From the NCBI RefSeq assembly GCF_942548115.1, contig NZ_OW824151.1:310001-374000 (forward strand): a DNA stretch of 64,000 bases, in the 5' to 3' direction. Source of the stretch: Aeromicrobium sp. Leaf245 (GTDB lineage: Bacteria > Actinomycetota > Actinomycetes > Propionibacteriales > Nocardioidaceae). This document shows positions 1 to 9,041 of this stretch, one piece after another. Both the position numbers and the translations under genes were made by a program. The stretch's first letter is position 1, and each line of letters opens with the position of its first letter. The notes under the pieces were generated by a model. The model worked only from the letters and a program-made list of their open reading frames with translations, was not told where the DNA came from and ran no database searches.

Positions 1-582
1 GCGTGGGAGGAGCGGTACGGCGAGGCGGCTCCGGTCTGGAGCGGTCGCGTGAACCCGCAGGTCCCGGTGAAGGCGTCGGAGCTCACGCCGGGCCGCGCGA
101 TCGACGTCGGCTGCGGCGAGGGTGCCGACGTCATCTGGCTGGCCCAGCACGGGTGGGACGTGACGGGCATGGACTTCTCGCCCACCGGTCTCGACCGGGC
201 GCGGCAGCACGCCGAGGAGGCGGGGGTGGCCGAGCGGACGTCGTTCCGGGTGGGCGACATCCGCACCTGGGAGCCGGGCGACGAGCGCTGGGACCTCGTG
301 ACCGCGCACTACGTGCACCTGCCGCCCGAGCCGATGCTCGACGTCGTGCGCCGGCTCTCGGCGGCGGTGGCGCCGGGCGGCACGCTGCTCGTCGTGGGGC
401 ACCACCCGGGCGACGTGCCGGCGGGCATCCGCGACCGCGACGACCTCTTCGTGCCCGAGGCGCTGCTGCCGGCCCTCGGCGACGGGTGGGACGCACGCAC
501 CGAGGTCGTCGAGCGCACCCACACCGGCATGGGCGCCCACACCGTCCGCGACAGCATCCTCGTCGCGACGCGGGCGACCTAG
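1..582 (+). CDS. Class I SAM-dependent methyltransferase, 5' end cut by the window
   Basis: Transfers a methyl group from SAM to an unknown substrate; no substrate clue is visible. The frame is open from base 1, and the first visible residues (AWEERYGEAAPVWSGRVNPQ) look like the usual N-terminal part of this family. I therefore treat the GTG at 49 as internal and the gene as starting left of the window. The SAM-binding motif I, DVGCGEG, is at visible residues 35-41, followed by an acidic motif-II end (GMDFS). The gene ends tail-to-tail with the next one, their stop regions overlapping by 4 bp. Confidence 0.85.
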   Translation, partial: AWEERYGEAAPVWSGRVNPQVPVKASELTPGRAIDVGCGEGADVIWLAQHGWDVTGMDFSPTGLDRARQHAEEAGVAERTSFRVGDIRTWEPGDERWDLVTAHYVHLPPEPMLDVVRRLSAAVAPGGTLLVVGHHPGDVPAGIRDRDDLFVPEALLPALGDGWDARTEVVERTHTGMGAHTVRDSILVATRAT

Positions 583-2003
583 AGGCGCCGCAGGGCGGCC
601 TCGGCGGCGTTGAAGCCGCCCATGCCGTGCACGCCGCCGCCGGGCGGGGTGGCGGCGGAGCACAGGTACACGCCGTCGACGCCGAGCGAGTACGGGTCGA
701 GCGTGGGGCGGGGGCGCAGGGGGATCTGGCGCCACGTGTTGGCGCCGGTGCCGATGTCGCCACCCACGTAGTTGGCGTTGCCGGCCTCGAGCTGCGCCGT
801 GCCCTTGGAGACCACCTGCACGACCCGGTCACGGAAGCCGGGGGCGAAACGCTCGACCTGGCCCAGGATCAGGTCCGTCGCGTCACCCGGCCACGCGTGC
901 GGGACGTGCGCGTACGCCCAGATCGGGTTGATCCCGTCGCGCGAGCGACTGGGGTCGGCGAGGTGCTGCTGGCCGAGCAGCACGAAGGGACGGTCCGGCA
1001 TGACTCCCCGCGCGGTGCGTCCCTCGGCGTCGACGATCTCGGCTGCGGACCCGCCGACGTGGACGGTGCCGGCGCGGCGGACCTCGTCGTTGGTCCACGG
1101 GATCTCGCCGTCGATCGCCACGTCGATCTTGAACGCCGCCGGACCGTAGCGGTAGCCCCGCAGCTGCCGGGCCACGAGGGGCGGGATCGCGTCGCCGACG
1201 ATGCCCAGGGCGCCGCGCGGCGAGGTGTCGAGCAGGATCACGTCGGGTCGGGTGCCGATCTCCTCGGCCAGCTGGCCCATGCTCGTGACCTCGACGCCGG
1301 TGCGCACGGTGCCTCCGAGCTCCTCCAGACGGGCGACCAGCGCTGCTGCGATCGATCCCGAGCCACCCTCGGCGACCGGCCAGCCGTAGCGGTGGCCCGC
1401 GGCGCCGAGCATGAGGCCCACCGAGGCGCTGAGCGGCGTGTCGAGCCGACCGAACACGTGCGCGGCCACGCCCATGAACAGGGAGCGGGCGGGCTCGTCG
1501 TCGAAGCGACGGACCAGCACGTTCGCCGGCAGGGCCGCCTGGAGCCCGAAGCGGGCGAGGGTGAGCGGGTGCGACGGCACGTGCACGACGGGACGCAGCA
1601 CGTCGGCGAGCAGGTCGTCGAAGTCTCGCGTGATCGGGCCGAACAGCTTCTTCCACGAGCGCGCGTCGGCGCCGAGCGAGGCTGCCGTGCGCTCCATGTC
1701 GCGGCTGACCACCCCGGCGCGACCGTCGTCGAGCGGGTGCGCGAGGTCGACCTCGGGCCAGAGCCAGCGCAGGCCGTTCCGCTCGAGCTCCAGGGACGCG
1801 AGGTAGGGCGAGGCGACGCCCATCGGGTGGAACGCCGAGCACTCGTCGTGCAGCACCCCGGGCACGGTCAGCTCGCTGGTGCGCGTCCCACCGCCGACGC
1901 GGTCGGCGGCCTCGAGGACGGTCACGTCGAGACCCTCCTGCGCCAGGCGCACGGCGCCCGCGAGCCCGTTGGGTCCACTGCCCACCACCACCGCCGACGT
2001 CAT
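579..2003 (-). CDS. FAD-dependent oxidoreductase, phytoene-desaturase-like (PYROXD2 type)
   Basis: A 474-residue flavoprotein. The N-terminus has the dinucleotide-binding motif GSGPNGL (residues 8-14), followed by VTVLEAADRVGGGTR, the FAD-binding pattern of the CrtI/PYROXD2 superfamily. The C-terminal GVHGMGGFNAAEAALRRL is the conserved second FAD segment. The CSAFHPMGVASP and LRPRPTLDPYSLG stretches are typical of PYROXD2-like proteins rather than true phytoene desaturases. The substrate is unknown. The gene lies 56 bp downstream of the HMG-CoA lyase gene on the same strand, so it may be the last gene of that catabolic operon. A role in the distant carotenoid cluster is unlikely, because a CrtI is present there. 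Confidence 0.8.
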   Translation of the reverse strand: MTSAVVVGSGPNGLAGAVRLAQEGLDVTVLEAADRVGGGTRTSELTVPGVLHDECSAFHPMGVASPYLASLELERNGLRWLWPEVDLAHPLDDGRAGVVSRDMERTAASLGADARSWKKLFGPITRDFDDLLADVLRPVVHVPSHPLTLARFGLQAALPANVLVRRFDDEPARSLFMGVAAHVFGRLDTPLSASVGLMLGAAGHRYGWPVAEGGSGSIAAALVARLEELGGTVRTGVEVTSMGQLAEEIGTRPDVILLDTSPRGALGIVGDAIPPLVARQLRGYRYGPAAFKIDVAIDGEIPWTNDEVRRAGTVHVGGSAAEIVDAEGRTARGVMPDRPFVLLGQQHLADPSRSRDGINPIWAYAHVPHAWPGDATDLILGQVERFAPGFRDRVVQVVSKGTAQLEAGNANYVGGDIGTGANTWRQIPLRPRPTLDPYSLGVDGVYLCSAATPPGGGVHGMGGFNAAEAALRRL

Positions 2004-2059
2004 GGCTCCATCCTGTCACCGCCCCAGACGCCCGCAGCCCGGCCGCAAGGCCGCACGGC

Positions 2060-3019
2060 TCAGGACAGGGCGCGGACCACGGCGCTGGCCGGGGGCTTGC
2101 CCAGCTGCTCGGCCATCCAGGAGCTGGTGGCCACGAGCGCGTCGAGGTCGACGCCGTGCTCGATGCCGAGACCGGTCAGGAACCACACCAGGTCCTCGGT
2201 GGCCAGGTTGCCGGTCGCGCTCTGCGCGTACGGGCACCCGCCCAGGCCACCGGCCGCGGCGTCGAAGGTCGTGACGCCGGCCTGCAGCCCGGCGTGGACG
2301 TTGGCGAGGGCCTGGCCGTAGGTGTCGTGGAAGTGCAGGGCCAGCCGCTCGGGCCCCACCCCGGCCGCCCCGAACCGACGCACGAGGTCGCCCACCTGGC
2401 CGGCGGTCGCGACGCCGATCGTGTCGCCGAGCGACAGCTGCACCGCACCCAGCTCGAGCAGGTCGCTGCCCACGCGGACGACCACGTCGGGGTCGACCGG
2501 ACCCTCCCAGGGGTCGCCGAAGCACATCGACACGTAGGCACGGACGTCGGCGCCGGCCTCGCGGGCACGTCGCACCACGGGCTCGAACATCGCCATCTGG
2601 GCGTCGAGGGCGCTGTTGAGGTTCTTGGCCGCGAAGGTCTCGGTGGCACTGGCGAACACGGCCACGTGGCTGCACCCGGCCTCCAGCGCTCGGTCGAGGC
2701 CGCGCTCGTTGGGCACGAGCACCGGGTGCTCGAACCGAGGCCCTTCTCGCAGGGCCTCGACCAGGTCGGCGGCGTCGGCCAGCTGCGGCACCCACCGTGG
2801 GTGGACGAAGCTGGTGGCCTCGACGACGGACAGCCCGGCTGCGACGAGGCGACGCACGAACGCGGCCTTCACCTCCAGCGGGACCACGGCCTTCTCGTTC
2901 TGGAGGCCGTCACGAGGGCCGACCTCGTAGATCGTCACGCGGTCGGGGAGTCCCGGCTCTGGCACGACCATCGGCAGGGGTGCCGGGCCCTGGGCGGCAG
3001 GGGATTCCGGGAGCGTCAT
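2060..3019 (-). CDS. Hydroxymethylglutaryl-CoA lyase
   Basis: Cleaves 3-hydroxy-3-methylglutaryl-CoA to acetyl-CoA and acetoacetate, the last step of leucine catabolism. The 319-residue protein is a DRE-TIM barrel. The N-terminal motif YEVGPRDGLQNE spans residues 31-42, the metal-binding HFHDT is at 229-233, and the signature loop GGLGGCPYAQSATGN contains the catalytic Cys262. The ATG at 3019 is chosen because it overlaps the stop of the upstream carboxylase gene (ATGA), implying translational coupling. Its position after two acyl-CoA carboxylase subunits mirrors liuB-liuD-liuE type operons. Confidence 0.93.
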   Translation of the reverse strand: MTLPESPAAQGPAPLPMVVPEPGLPDRVTIYEVGPRDGLQNEKAVVPLEVKAAFVRRLVAAGLSVVEATSFVHPRWVPQLADAADLVEALREGPRFEHPVLVPNERGLDRALEAGCSHVAVFASATETFAAKNLNSALDAQMAMFEPVVRRAREAGADVRAYVSMCFGDPWEGPVDPDVVVRVGSDLLELGAVQLSLGDTIGVATAGQVGDLVRRFGAAGVGPERLALHFHDTYGQALANVHAGLQAGVTTFDAAAGGLGGCPYAQSATGNLATEDLVWFLTGLGIEHGVDLDALVATSSWMAEQLGKPPASAVVRALS

Positions 3020-4878
3020 GCGTCCTCCTCCACGTGCAGAACGACGTGGCCCATCGCCACCTGGTCGCCGACGGCGGCTCCCACGTGCGTGACGGTGCCG
3101 TCGTGGGGGGCGACGAGTGCGAGCTCCATCTTCATGGCCTCCACGGCGCCGAGCCGCTGACCCGCCGTCACCGCGTCGCCGACCGCGACGTCGAGCGCCA
3201 CGACCGCACCGGGCATGGGCGAGACGACGTCGGCGGTGCCGGCGGCCGCCACCGACGAGCGTCGCATGGCGTCGGCGGCCTCGAGCACCCACGTCTGCCC
3301 CTGCCAGGTGGCCCAGACGCGGCGCCCCCGCGCGGTCGCGTCGGCATGCGCGAGACCGGGATCTTCGACGACGTCGTGCGTCGTGCCGTCGGGCTCGGCG
3401 ACGTGCACCGTCAGCGGCACGGGAGGACCGGCCGAGCGCCAGCCGTCGCCGCGACCGAACGGCGACTCGTCGTCGGCCTCGCCGAGCAGCAGCGCCGCGG
3501 ATCGCAGCGCCTCGGGCGCGACCGACGGCCGCTCCAGCAGCGGGCCCTCGTAGGCGTCGAGCCAGCCGGTGTGCACCTCGCCGGCGCGGAACTCCGGCGA
3601 GTCGACGAGCCGCCGCACCCAGCCGAGGTTCGTCTCGATGCCCTCCACCGCAGAGGCGTCGACGACGTCGAGCAGCGCGTCGACCGCGGCGTCGCGGTCG
3701 GGCCCGTGGGCGACGAGCTTGGCCAGCATCGGGTCGTACGCCGACGAGACGACCGCCTCCCCCTCGATCGAGGCGTGGACCTCGGCCCGGCGGGGGTGCC
3801 GGGCCGTGGGCGGCAGATCGACAGAGCCCCAGCGCGCGTCGAGCACGTGCCCGGCCTGCGGGAGGAACCCGGTGTACGGGTCCTCGGCGTACACGCGCAC
3901 CTCCACGGCGTGGCCGGTGCACGTGACCTCGTCCTGCGCGAGGGGCAGCGGCAGGCCCGCCGCGACGTCGAGCTGCCACTGCACGAGGTCGAGGCCCGTC
4001 ACCTGCTCGGTCACGGGGTGCTCCACCTGGAGGCGCGTGTTCATCTCGAGGAAGTAGGCGGTCTGCCCCTCGGGGGAGTCCGCGACGAGGAACTCGACGG
4101 TGCCCGCGCCGACGTAGCCGACCTCCTGGCACAGCGCCAAGGACGAGTCGTGCAGCAACGTGCGCAGCGCCGGATCGAGACCCGGGGCCGGCGCCTCCTC
4201 GACGACCTTCTGGTGGCGACGCTGCGCGGAGCAGTCGCGCTCGAAGAGGTGCACGACGGTGCCGTGCTCGTCGCCGAAGACCTGCACCTCCACGTGGCGG
4301 CCGCCCTCGACGTAGGCCTCGACGAGCAGGGTGTCGTCGCCGAACGACGACGCCGCCTCTCGACGAGCGGTGGCCACGGCGTCGGCGAGGTCCTCGGGGC
4401 GGCGCACCACGTGCATGCCCTTGCCGCCACCGCCCGCCGCGGCCTTCACGAGCACCGGGTAGGCGTCGGCGGGGACGTCGTCGGTCTCGTACCGCGGGGT
4501 CACCGGAACGCCGGCCCGCTCGGCGACCTCGCGGGCCCGGTCCTTGCGACCCATCAGCTCGATGACGTCGGGCGACGGACCCACGAACACGAGCCCGGCG
4601 GCCTCCACGGCACGCGCGAAGGCGGCGTTCTCGGACAGGAAGCCGTAGCCCGGGTGCACGGCGTCGGAACCTGAGAACACGGCAGCGGCCACGACCTCCT
4701 CGACGTCGAGGTAGGAGCCGATGCGCACGGCCTCGTCGGCCTCCTCCACGTGGAGCGCGTGCGCGTCGAGGTCGGTGAAGACGGCGACGCTGCGCAGGCC
4801 GGCGGTCCGGCACGCACGGACCACGCGGCGGGCGATCTCGCCGCGGTTGGCGATCAGGACGGTCTGGAGGGTGGTCAT
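3016..4878 (-). CDS. Acyl-CoA carboxylase biotin-carrying alpha subunit (methylcrotonyl-CoA carboxylase type)
   Basis: Carboxylates enzyme-bound biotin with ATP and bicarbonate and delivers it to the beta subunit encoded upstream. The 620-residue protein begins with the biotin carboxylase signature (VLIANRGEIARRV) and has the ATP-grasp glycine loop KAAAGGGGKGMHVV (145-158) and the FLEMNTRLQVEHPVTE catalytic segment. A C-terminal biotinyl domain carries VEAMKMEL, with biotinyl-lysine at Lys583. The HMG-CoA lyase next door argues for 3-methylcrotonyl-CoA as substrate, but propionyl/acetyl-CoA cannot be excluded by sequence alone. The ATG at 4878 is preferred over one at 4920, which would reach into the upstream gene. 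Confidence 0.9.
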   Translation of the reverse strand: MTTLQTVLIANRGEIARRVVRACRTAGLRSVAVFTDLDAHALHVEEADEAVRIGSYLDVEEVVAAAVFSGSDAVHPGYGFLSENAAFARAVEAAGLVFVGPSPDVIELMGRKDRAREVAERAGVPVTPRYETDDVPADAYPVLVKAAAGGGGKGMHVVRRPEDLADAVATARREAASSFGDDTLLVEAYVEGGRHVEVQVFGDEHGTVVHLFERDCSAQRRHQKVVEEAPAPGLDPALRTLLHDSSLALCQEVGYVGAGTVEFLVADSPEGQTAYFLEMNTRLQVEHPVTEQVTGLDLVQWQLDVAAGLPLPLAQDEVTCTGHAVEVRVYAEDPYTGFLPQAGHVLDARWGSVDLPPTARHPRRAEVHASIEGEAVVSSAYDPMLAKLVAHGPDRDAAVDALLDVVDASAVEGIETNLGWVRRLVDSPEFRAGEVHTGWLDAYEGPLLERPSVAPEALRSAALLLGEADDESPFGRGDGWRSAGPPVPLTVHVAEPDGTTHDVVEDPGLAHADATARGRRVWATWQGQTWVLEAADAMRRSSVAAAGTADVVSPMPGAVVALDVAVGDAVTAGQRLGAVEAMKMELALVAPHDGTVTHVGAAVGDQVAMGHVVLHVEEDA

Positions 4879-4885
4879 GCGGGGA

Positions 4886-6526
4886 TCACATCCGGAAGAC
4901 GCCGAAGCCGGGGGCTCCACCGTCGAGATCGGGTCGGTCGGCGAACGACGGCACGGGCGCGTTCGCGCAGGTCTGGAGGGCGAGCCCGAGCACGCGGCGG
5001 GTCTCGCGCGGGTCGAGGATGCCGTCGTCCCACAGGCGCGCGGTGGCGTAGTAGGGGTTGCCCTGCTCCTCGTACTGGTCGCGGATCGGCGCCTTGAACG
5101 CCTCCTCGTCCTCGGCGGACCACGCGCCGCCCTTCTGCTCGATGCCCCCCGCCTCGATGGCAGAGCGACGCACGGTTGCGAGCACCGACGCGGCCTGCTC
5201 GCCGCCCATCACCGAGATGCGCGCGTTGGGCCAGGTCCAGAGGAAGCGGGGGTCGTAGGCCCGGCCGCACATGCCGTAGTTGCCCGCACCGAACGAGCCA
5301 CCGATGATCACGGTCAGCTTCGGCACGACGCTGGACGCGACGGCGGTGACGAGCTTCGCGCCGTCCTTCGCGATGCCGCCGTTCTCGTACTCGCGGCCGA
5401 CCATGAAGCCCGTGATGTTCTGCAGGAACAGCAACGGGATGCCGCGCTGGTTGGCCAGCTCCACGAAGTGGGCACCCTTGAGGGCCGACTCGCTGAACAG
5501 GATGCCGTTGTTCGCGACGATGGCGACGGGATAGCCCTCCACGTGGGCGAACCCGCACACGAGCGTGTCACCGTAGAGGGGCTTGAACTCGTGCAGGCGC
5601 GAGTCGTCGACGACGCGGCGGATCACCTCGCGCACGTCGTAGGGCGTGCGTCCGTCGACGGGCACGACGTCGAGCAGCGTCTCGGGGTCCTCGCGCGGCG
5701 GCAGCGCCGGCTGCGGCTCCAGGTGGGTGCGGGCCGGACCCAGGGTGCCGACGATGGAGCGGACGATGTCGAGGGCGTGCGCGTCGTCGTCGGCCAGGTG
5801 GTCCACGACGCCGGACGTGCGGGCGTGCACGTCGCCGCCACCGAGGTCCTCGGCCGTCACGACCTCGCCCGTCGCGGCCTTCACGAGCGGCGGCCCGCCG
5901 AGGAAGATCGTGCCCTGCTCCTTGACGATGACCGACTCGTCGCTCATCGCCGGCACGTACGCACCGCCGGCCGTGCACGAGCCCATGACGGCCGCCACCT
6001 GCGCGATGCCGCGCGCCGACAGCTGCGCCTGGTTGAAGAAGATGCGGCCGAAGTGGTCGCGGTCGGGGAACACCTCGTCCTGCATCGGCAGGAAGGCGCC
6101 CCCGGAGTCGACGAGGTAGACGCAGGGCAGCCGGTTCTGCAGCGCCACGGTCTGGGCGCGCAGGTGCTTCTTGACCGTGAGCGGGTAGTAGGTGCCGCCC
6201 TTCACGGTGGCGTCGTTGGCCACCACCATCACGTCACGGCCGGCCACGCGGCCGATGCCGGTGATGATCGACGCGCTCGGCACGGCGTACTCGTCCGCAG
6301 CCGCAGGCCCGTCGCCCCCGTACATCCCGTAGGCCGCCAGGGGCGCGATCTCGAGGAACGGCGAGCCCGGGTCGAGCAGCCGGTCGACCCGGTCACGCGG
6401 AAGGAGCTTGCCGCGGGCGACGTGCCGCTCGCGCGAGGCGTCGCTGCCGCCGCGGCGGACGCGGGCGGTGCGCTCGTGCAGCTCGTCGACGAGGTCGCGC
6501 AGCGTGGAGGGGGAGCCGGTGCTCAT
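4886..6526 (-). CDS. Acyl-CoA carboxylase carboxyltransferase (beta) subunit
   Basis: Transfers the carboxyl group from carboxybiotin to an acyl-CoA, most likely 3-methylcrotonyl-CoA. It is 546 residues long, a normal size for MCC/PCC beta subunits. It has the crotonase-like carboxyltransferase fold with the acyl-CoA oxyanion region ([12 protein letters not shown]) and the biotin-site glycine stretch ([18 protein letters not shown]). It is the first gene of the leftward operon; the alpha-subunit gene follows after 7 bp. Upstream, TAACCT at 6539-6534 lies 7 bases from the ATG and looks like the -10 of a nearly leaderless transcript. That hexamer overlaps a palindrome and is probably controlled by the divergent TetR protein. 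Confidence 0.92.
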   Translation of the reverse strand: MSTGSPSTLRDLVDELHERTARVRRGGSDASRERHVARGKLLPRDRVDRLLDPGSPFLEIAPLAAYGMYGGDGPAAADEYAVPSASIITGIGRVAGRDVMVVANDATVKGGTYYPLTVKKHLRAQTVALQNRLPCVYLVDSGGAFLPMQDEVFPDRDHFGRIFFNQAQLSARGIAQVAAVMGSCTAGGAYVPAMSDESVIVKEQGTIFLGGPPLVKAATGEVVTAEDLGGGDVHARTSGVVDHLADDDAHALDIVRSIVGTLGPARTHLEPQPALPPREDPETLLDVVPVDGRTPYDVREVIRRVVDDSRLHEFKPLYGDTLVCGFAHVEGYPVAIVANNGILFSESALKGAHFVELANQRGIPLLFLQNITGFMVGREYENGGIAKDGAKLVTAVASSVVPKLTVIIGGSFGAGNYGMCGRAYDPRFLWTWPNARISVMGGEQAASVLATVRRSAIEAGGIEQKGGAWSAEDEEAFKAPIRDQYEEQGNPYYATARLWDDGILDPRETRRVLGLALQTCANAPVPSFADRPDLDGGAPGFGVFRM

Positions 6527-6534
6527 GCGCCTGA

Positions 6535-6552
6535 GGTTAACACCCATTAACC
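6535..6552. promoter_or_regulatory. Perfect palindrome GGTTAA-N6-TTAACC, probable TetR operator
   Basis: A perfect inverted repeat with 6-bp arms and a 6-bp spacer lies in the 46-bp gap between the carboxyltransferase gene and the divergent tetR gene. Its left arm overlaps the apparent -10 hexamer (TAACCT on the minus strand) of the carboxylase operon, and it ends 8 bp before the TACGGT hexamer of tetR. Binding here would block the catabolic promoter and could autoregulate the regulator. Size and position are standard for a TetR-family site; the assignment is inferred. Confidence 0.65.
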
Positions 6553-6572
6553 AGATGCGGTACGGTCGTGCC

Positions 6573-7121
6573 ATGTCCGACCGCCGTCGCGAGATCGCCC
6601 GCAGCGCGGTCGAGCTGTTCGCCGACCGCGGCTTCCACGGCGTCAGCGTCGGCGACGTCGGCGCGGCGTCGGGGATCTCGGGCCCGGCCATCTACAAGCA
6701 CTTCCGCAGCAAGGAATCAGTGCTCGCCCAGGCGCTGGTCGACATCAGCACGGAGCTGCTGGAGACCGGTCGGGCACGCGTGTCCGCCGCACCCGACGGA
6801 CCGGGTCGGCTCGACGCTCTCATCGACTGGCACATCGACTTCGCCGTCACCCACCCCGCCTACATCGTGGTGCAGGAGCGCGAGTGGTCTTCCCTCGACG
6901 CCGACGCCCGTGCCGAGGTGCGAGCCCTCCAGCTGGCCTACGTCGACGTGTGGGTCGACGTCGTGCGCACGCTCCGCGACGACCTCACCCGTACCGCCGC
7001 CCGCGCCGCCGTGCAGGCGACGTTCGGTCTGCTCAACTCCACCCCGCACAGCGCACGCATCGCCGAGGCCGACCTGCGGGTCCTGCTCGCACGGATGGCG
7101 CGGGCCGCGCTGCTCGGCTGA
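6573..7121 (+). CDS. TetR-family transcriptional regulator, likely of the carboxylase/HMG-CoA lyase operon
   Basis: A 182-residue protein with an N-terminal TetR helix-turn-helix: [21 protein letters not shown], then [15 protein letters not shown], at residues 4-52. The C-terminal ligand domain has no obvious relative. It is divergent from the acyl-CoA carboxylase operon with a palindrome between them, so an acyl-CoA or branched-chain catabolite is a plausible effector (inference). The start at 6573 is supported by TACGGT at 6561-6566 exactly 6 bases before the ATG and no Shine-Dalgarno sequence, which suggests a leaderless message. Confidence 0.88.
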   Translation: MSDRRREIARSAVELFADRGFHGVSVGDVGAASGISGPAIYKHFRSKESVLAQALVDISTELLETGRARVSAAPDGPGRLDALIDWHIDFAVTHPAYIVVQEREWSSLDADARAEVRALQLAYVDVWVDVVRTLRDDLTRTAARAAVQATFGLLNSTPHSARIAEADLRVLLARMARAALLG

Positions 7122-7158
7122 CGCCCGGTCGCGCCGCTGGACCGTCAGGAGGGGGCGA

Positions 7159-8055
7159 TCAGGAAGGGGCCGCCACCACGGCGGGTCGCCGGCTCGACGT
7201 CACCGCGACCGTCACGCCCACCAGCATGACCAGGGCACCCACCGCCTCGAGCACGTTCGGCACCTCCCCCAGCACGAGCCAGGCGCTGAGCATCCCGACC
7301 GGGGGCACGAGCAGGATGTACGGCACCACCGACGACGCGGGGTGCTTCGCCATGAGGCCGTTGAAGATCGTGTAGCCCACGAGCGACGCGCCGACCACGG
7401 TGTACAGGGTGCTCAGCAGCGCCGCCCAGCCGAAACCGGCCATCGCCTCGACCATGACGTCGGGGCCGTCGACGACCCACGAGACCGCCAGGCACGGCAG
7501 GGGGACCACGAGCGCCGACCACACCACGAGCGAGAGTCCGGACTCGACCTTGGCCGCACGGGCGACGACGTTCCCGATCGCCCATGACAGCGCGGCGCCC
7601 ACCGTCACGACGAGGGGCACGATCGACGCACCGGCGCCGAAGCCGACCGCCACGACGACCAGCCCCGCCGTGCCGACCAGGGCCCCGGCCGCCTGGCGCC
7701 GGCTCGGCCGCTCGTCGAGGGCGACCGCCGCGATGACGATGGTCAGCACCACCTGGGCCTGCAGCACCAGCGAGGCGAGACCGGCCGGCATGCCGGTGGC
7801 GAGCGCGAGGTACAGCAGGCCGAACTGGCCGAGGCTCATGAACGCGCCCACGGCGACCACGGCCTGCCACGACGCCTTCGGCCGCGGGACCAGGAACACC
7901 AGAGGCAGGGCCACCAGCACGAAGCGGATCGCCAGGAACAGGAACGGGGGGAAGTCCTCACCGTCACCGCCCTCGAGGCCGAGGTGGATGGCCACGAAGT
8001 TGCCGCCCCACAGGACGGCGACGAGCACGGCGAGGAGGCTGTCACGGCGGGTCAC
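7159..8055 (-). CDS. EamA/DMT-superfamily transporter
   Basis: A 298-residue integral membrane protein with about ten hydrophobic helices in two EamA repeats. The first begins SLLAVLVAVLWGGNFVAI; the second begins near PLVVTVGAALSWAIGNVVARA. The family exports amino acids, nucleosides or related metabolites; the substrate here is unknown. The GTG at 8055 is chosen because the first helix follows directly. It diverges from a LysR-type regulator with a 72-bp gap, the common regulator/exporter arrangement, so the regulator probably controls it. It converges on the tetR gene to its left. Confidence 0.85.
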   Translation of the reverse strand: MTRRDSLLAVLVAVLWGGNFVAIHLGLEGGDGEDFPPFLFLAIRFVLVALPLVFLVPRPKASWQAVVAVGAFMSLGQFGLLYLALATGMPAGLASLVLQAQVVLTIVIAAVALDERPSRRQAAGALVGTAGLVVVAVGFGAGASIVPLVVTVGAALSWAIGNVVARAAKVESGLSLVVWSALVVPLPCLAVSWVVDGPDVMVEAMAGFGWAALLSTLYTVVGASLVGYTIFNGLMAKHPASSVVPYILLVPPVGMLSAWLVLGEVPNVLEAVGALVMLVGVTVAVTSSRRPAVVAAPS

Positions 8056-8127
8056 CGAGCCAGTCTGGTGGTCGAGACCGTGTACGTCCAGCGATGCTTT
8101 CTTCACGATTCCATGTACGGTTCCTGC

Positions 8128-9021
8128 ATGATCGACCTGAGCGCCCTCCGCTCCCTGCTCGCCGTGCACCAGCACGGCAGCGTCGTGGCCGCGGCCCACG
8201 CCCTGGGCTACACGCCGTCGGCGGTCTCCCAGCAGGTCAAGCGCCTGGAGCGGCAGCAGGGCCGCCCCCTGCTGGAACGAGTGGGACGCGGCGTCGTGCT
8301 CACCGACGTCGGCCGACTGCTCGCCGAGCGTGGGTCGGCGGTGCTCGACGAGCTGGAGTCGCTGTCGAACCTCGGGCGCGACGGCAGCCGCCCCCAGGGT
8401 CCGTTCCACCTGGCCACGTTCGCGACGGCGAACCGCGGGCTCGTGGCACCCCTGCTCGCGCGCCTGGCCGTCGAGGCGCCGGAGCTGCGGGTCACGGTGG
8501 TCGAGGCGGACCCGCGCGACGTCGTGCTCCAGGTGGCCAGGGGCACCGCCGACGCCGGGCTCGTGCACGACTGGGAGTCCGTCCACCTCGAGATCCCCCC
8601 GGGCGTCGACGCGGCGCTCCTGCTCACCGACCGGGCCGACCTCGTGGTCCACCGCGACCACCCGCTCGCCACCCGGACGTCGGTGACCCCGCGCGACCTG
8701 GTGCGGGAGCAGTGGGTGTGCACGCCTGCCGGCAGCATCTGCCACGACTGGCTCGTGGCCATGTTCGCCGGTCACGCGCTGCGGCCCGAGCTGCGCTACA
8801 TCGACCACGAGTACGCCTCGCACCTCGCGCTCGCCGCTGCGGGCGTGGCCGTCGCGCTCGTCCCACGGATGGGTCGCGGGCCCCTGCCCCCGGAGGTCGT
8901 CACGGTGCCCGTCGTCGACCCGGTGCCCGAGCGACGCGTCCAGCTCGTCTGGCGGCGCGCCACCACCGACCACCCCGCACGACGACTGCTCCACGACCTC
9001 CTCGTCGACGTCGTGGGCTGA
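8128..9021 (+). CDS. LysR-family transcriptional regulator
   Basis: A 297-residue protein with an N-terminal winged HTH (LSALRSLLAVHQHGSVVAAA, then YTPSAVSQQVKRLERQQGRPLLERVGRG) and a type-2 periplasmic-binding-like effector domain. It is divergent from the EamA transporter gene and probably senses the transported compound. TACGGT at 8116-8121 ends 6 bases before the ATG at 8128, so leaderless transcription is likely and this ATG is favoured over upstream in-frame starts. TGTACG occurs at 8081-8086 and again at 8115-8120 in the shared control region, which may be part of the LysR site. Confidence 0.87.
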   Translation: MIDLSALRSLLAVHQHGSVVAAAHALGYTPSAVSQQVKRLERQQGRPLLERVGRGVVLTDVGRLLAERGSAVLDELESLSNLGRDGSRPQGPFHLATFATANRGLVAPLLARLAVEAPELRVTVVEADPRDVVLQVARGTADAGLVHDWESVHLEIPPGVDAALLLTDRADLVVHRDHPLATRTSVTPRDLVREQWVCTPAGSICHDWLVAMFAGHALRPELRYIDHEYASHLALAAAGVAVALVPRMGRGPLPPEVVTVPVVDPVPERRVQLVWRRATTDHPARRLLHDLLVDVVG

Positions 9022-9041
9022 ACCGGCGATCCGCGGCGGCG

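Noticed and set aside
579-2003. Assignment of the first flavoprotein as a second CrtI
   Set aside because: Its conserved segments fit PYROXD2-like proteins, it lies 31 kb from the carotenoid genes, and it follows a leucine-type catabolic operon.
3-2321. Very long open frame of Arg/Gly/Pro-rich protein across the methyltransferase and flavoprotein genes
   Set aside because: Shadow frame caused by high GC content; composition is unlike a real protein and it is antisense or out of frame to clear genes.
2060-4813. HMG-CoA lyase read as the end of a 917-residue protein
   Set aside because: The first 600 residues are a wrong-frame translation of the biotin carboxylase gene; the true start is the ATG at 3019 overlapping its stop.
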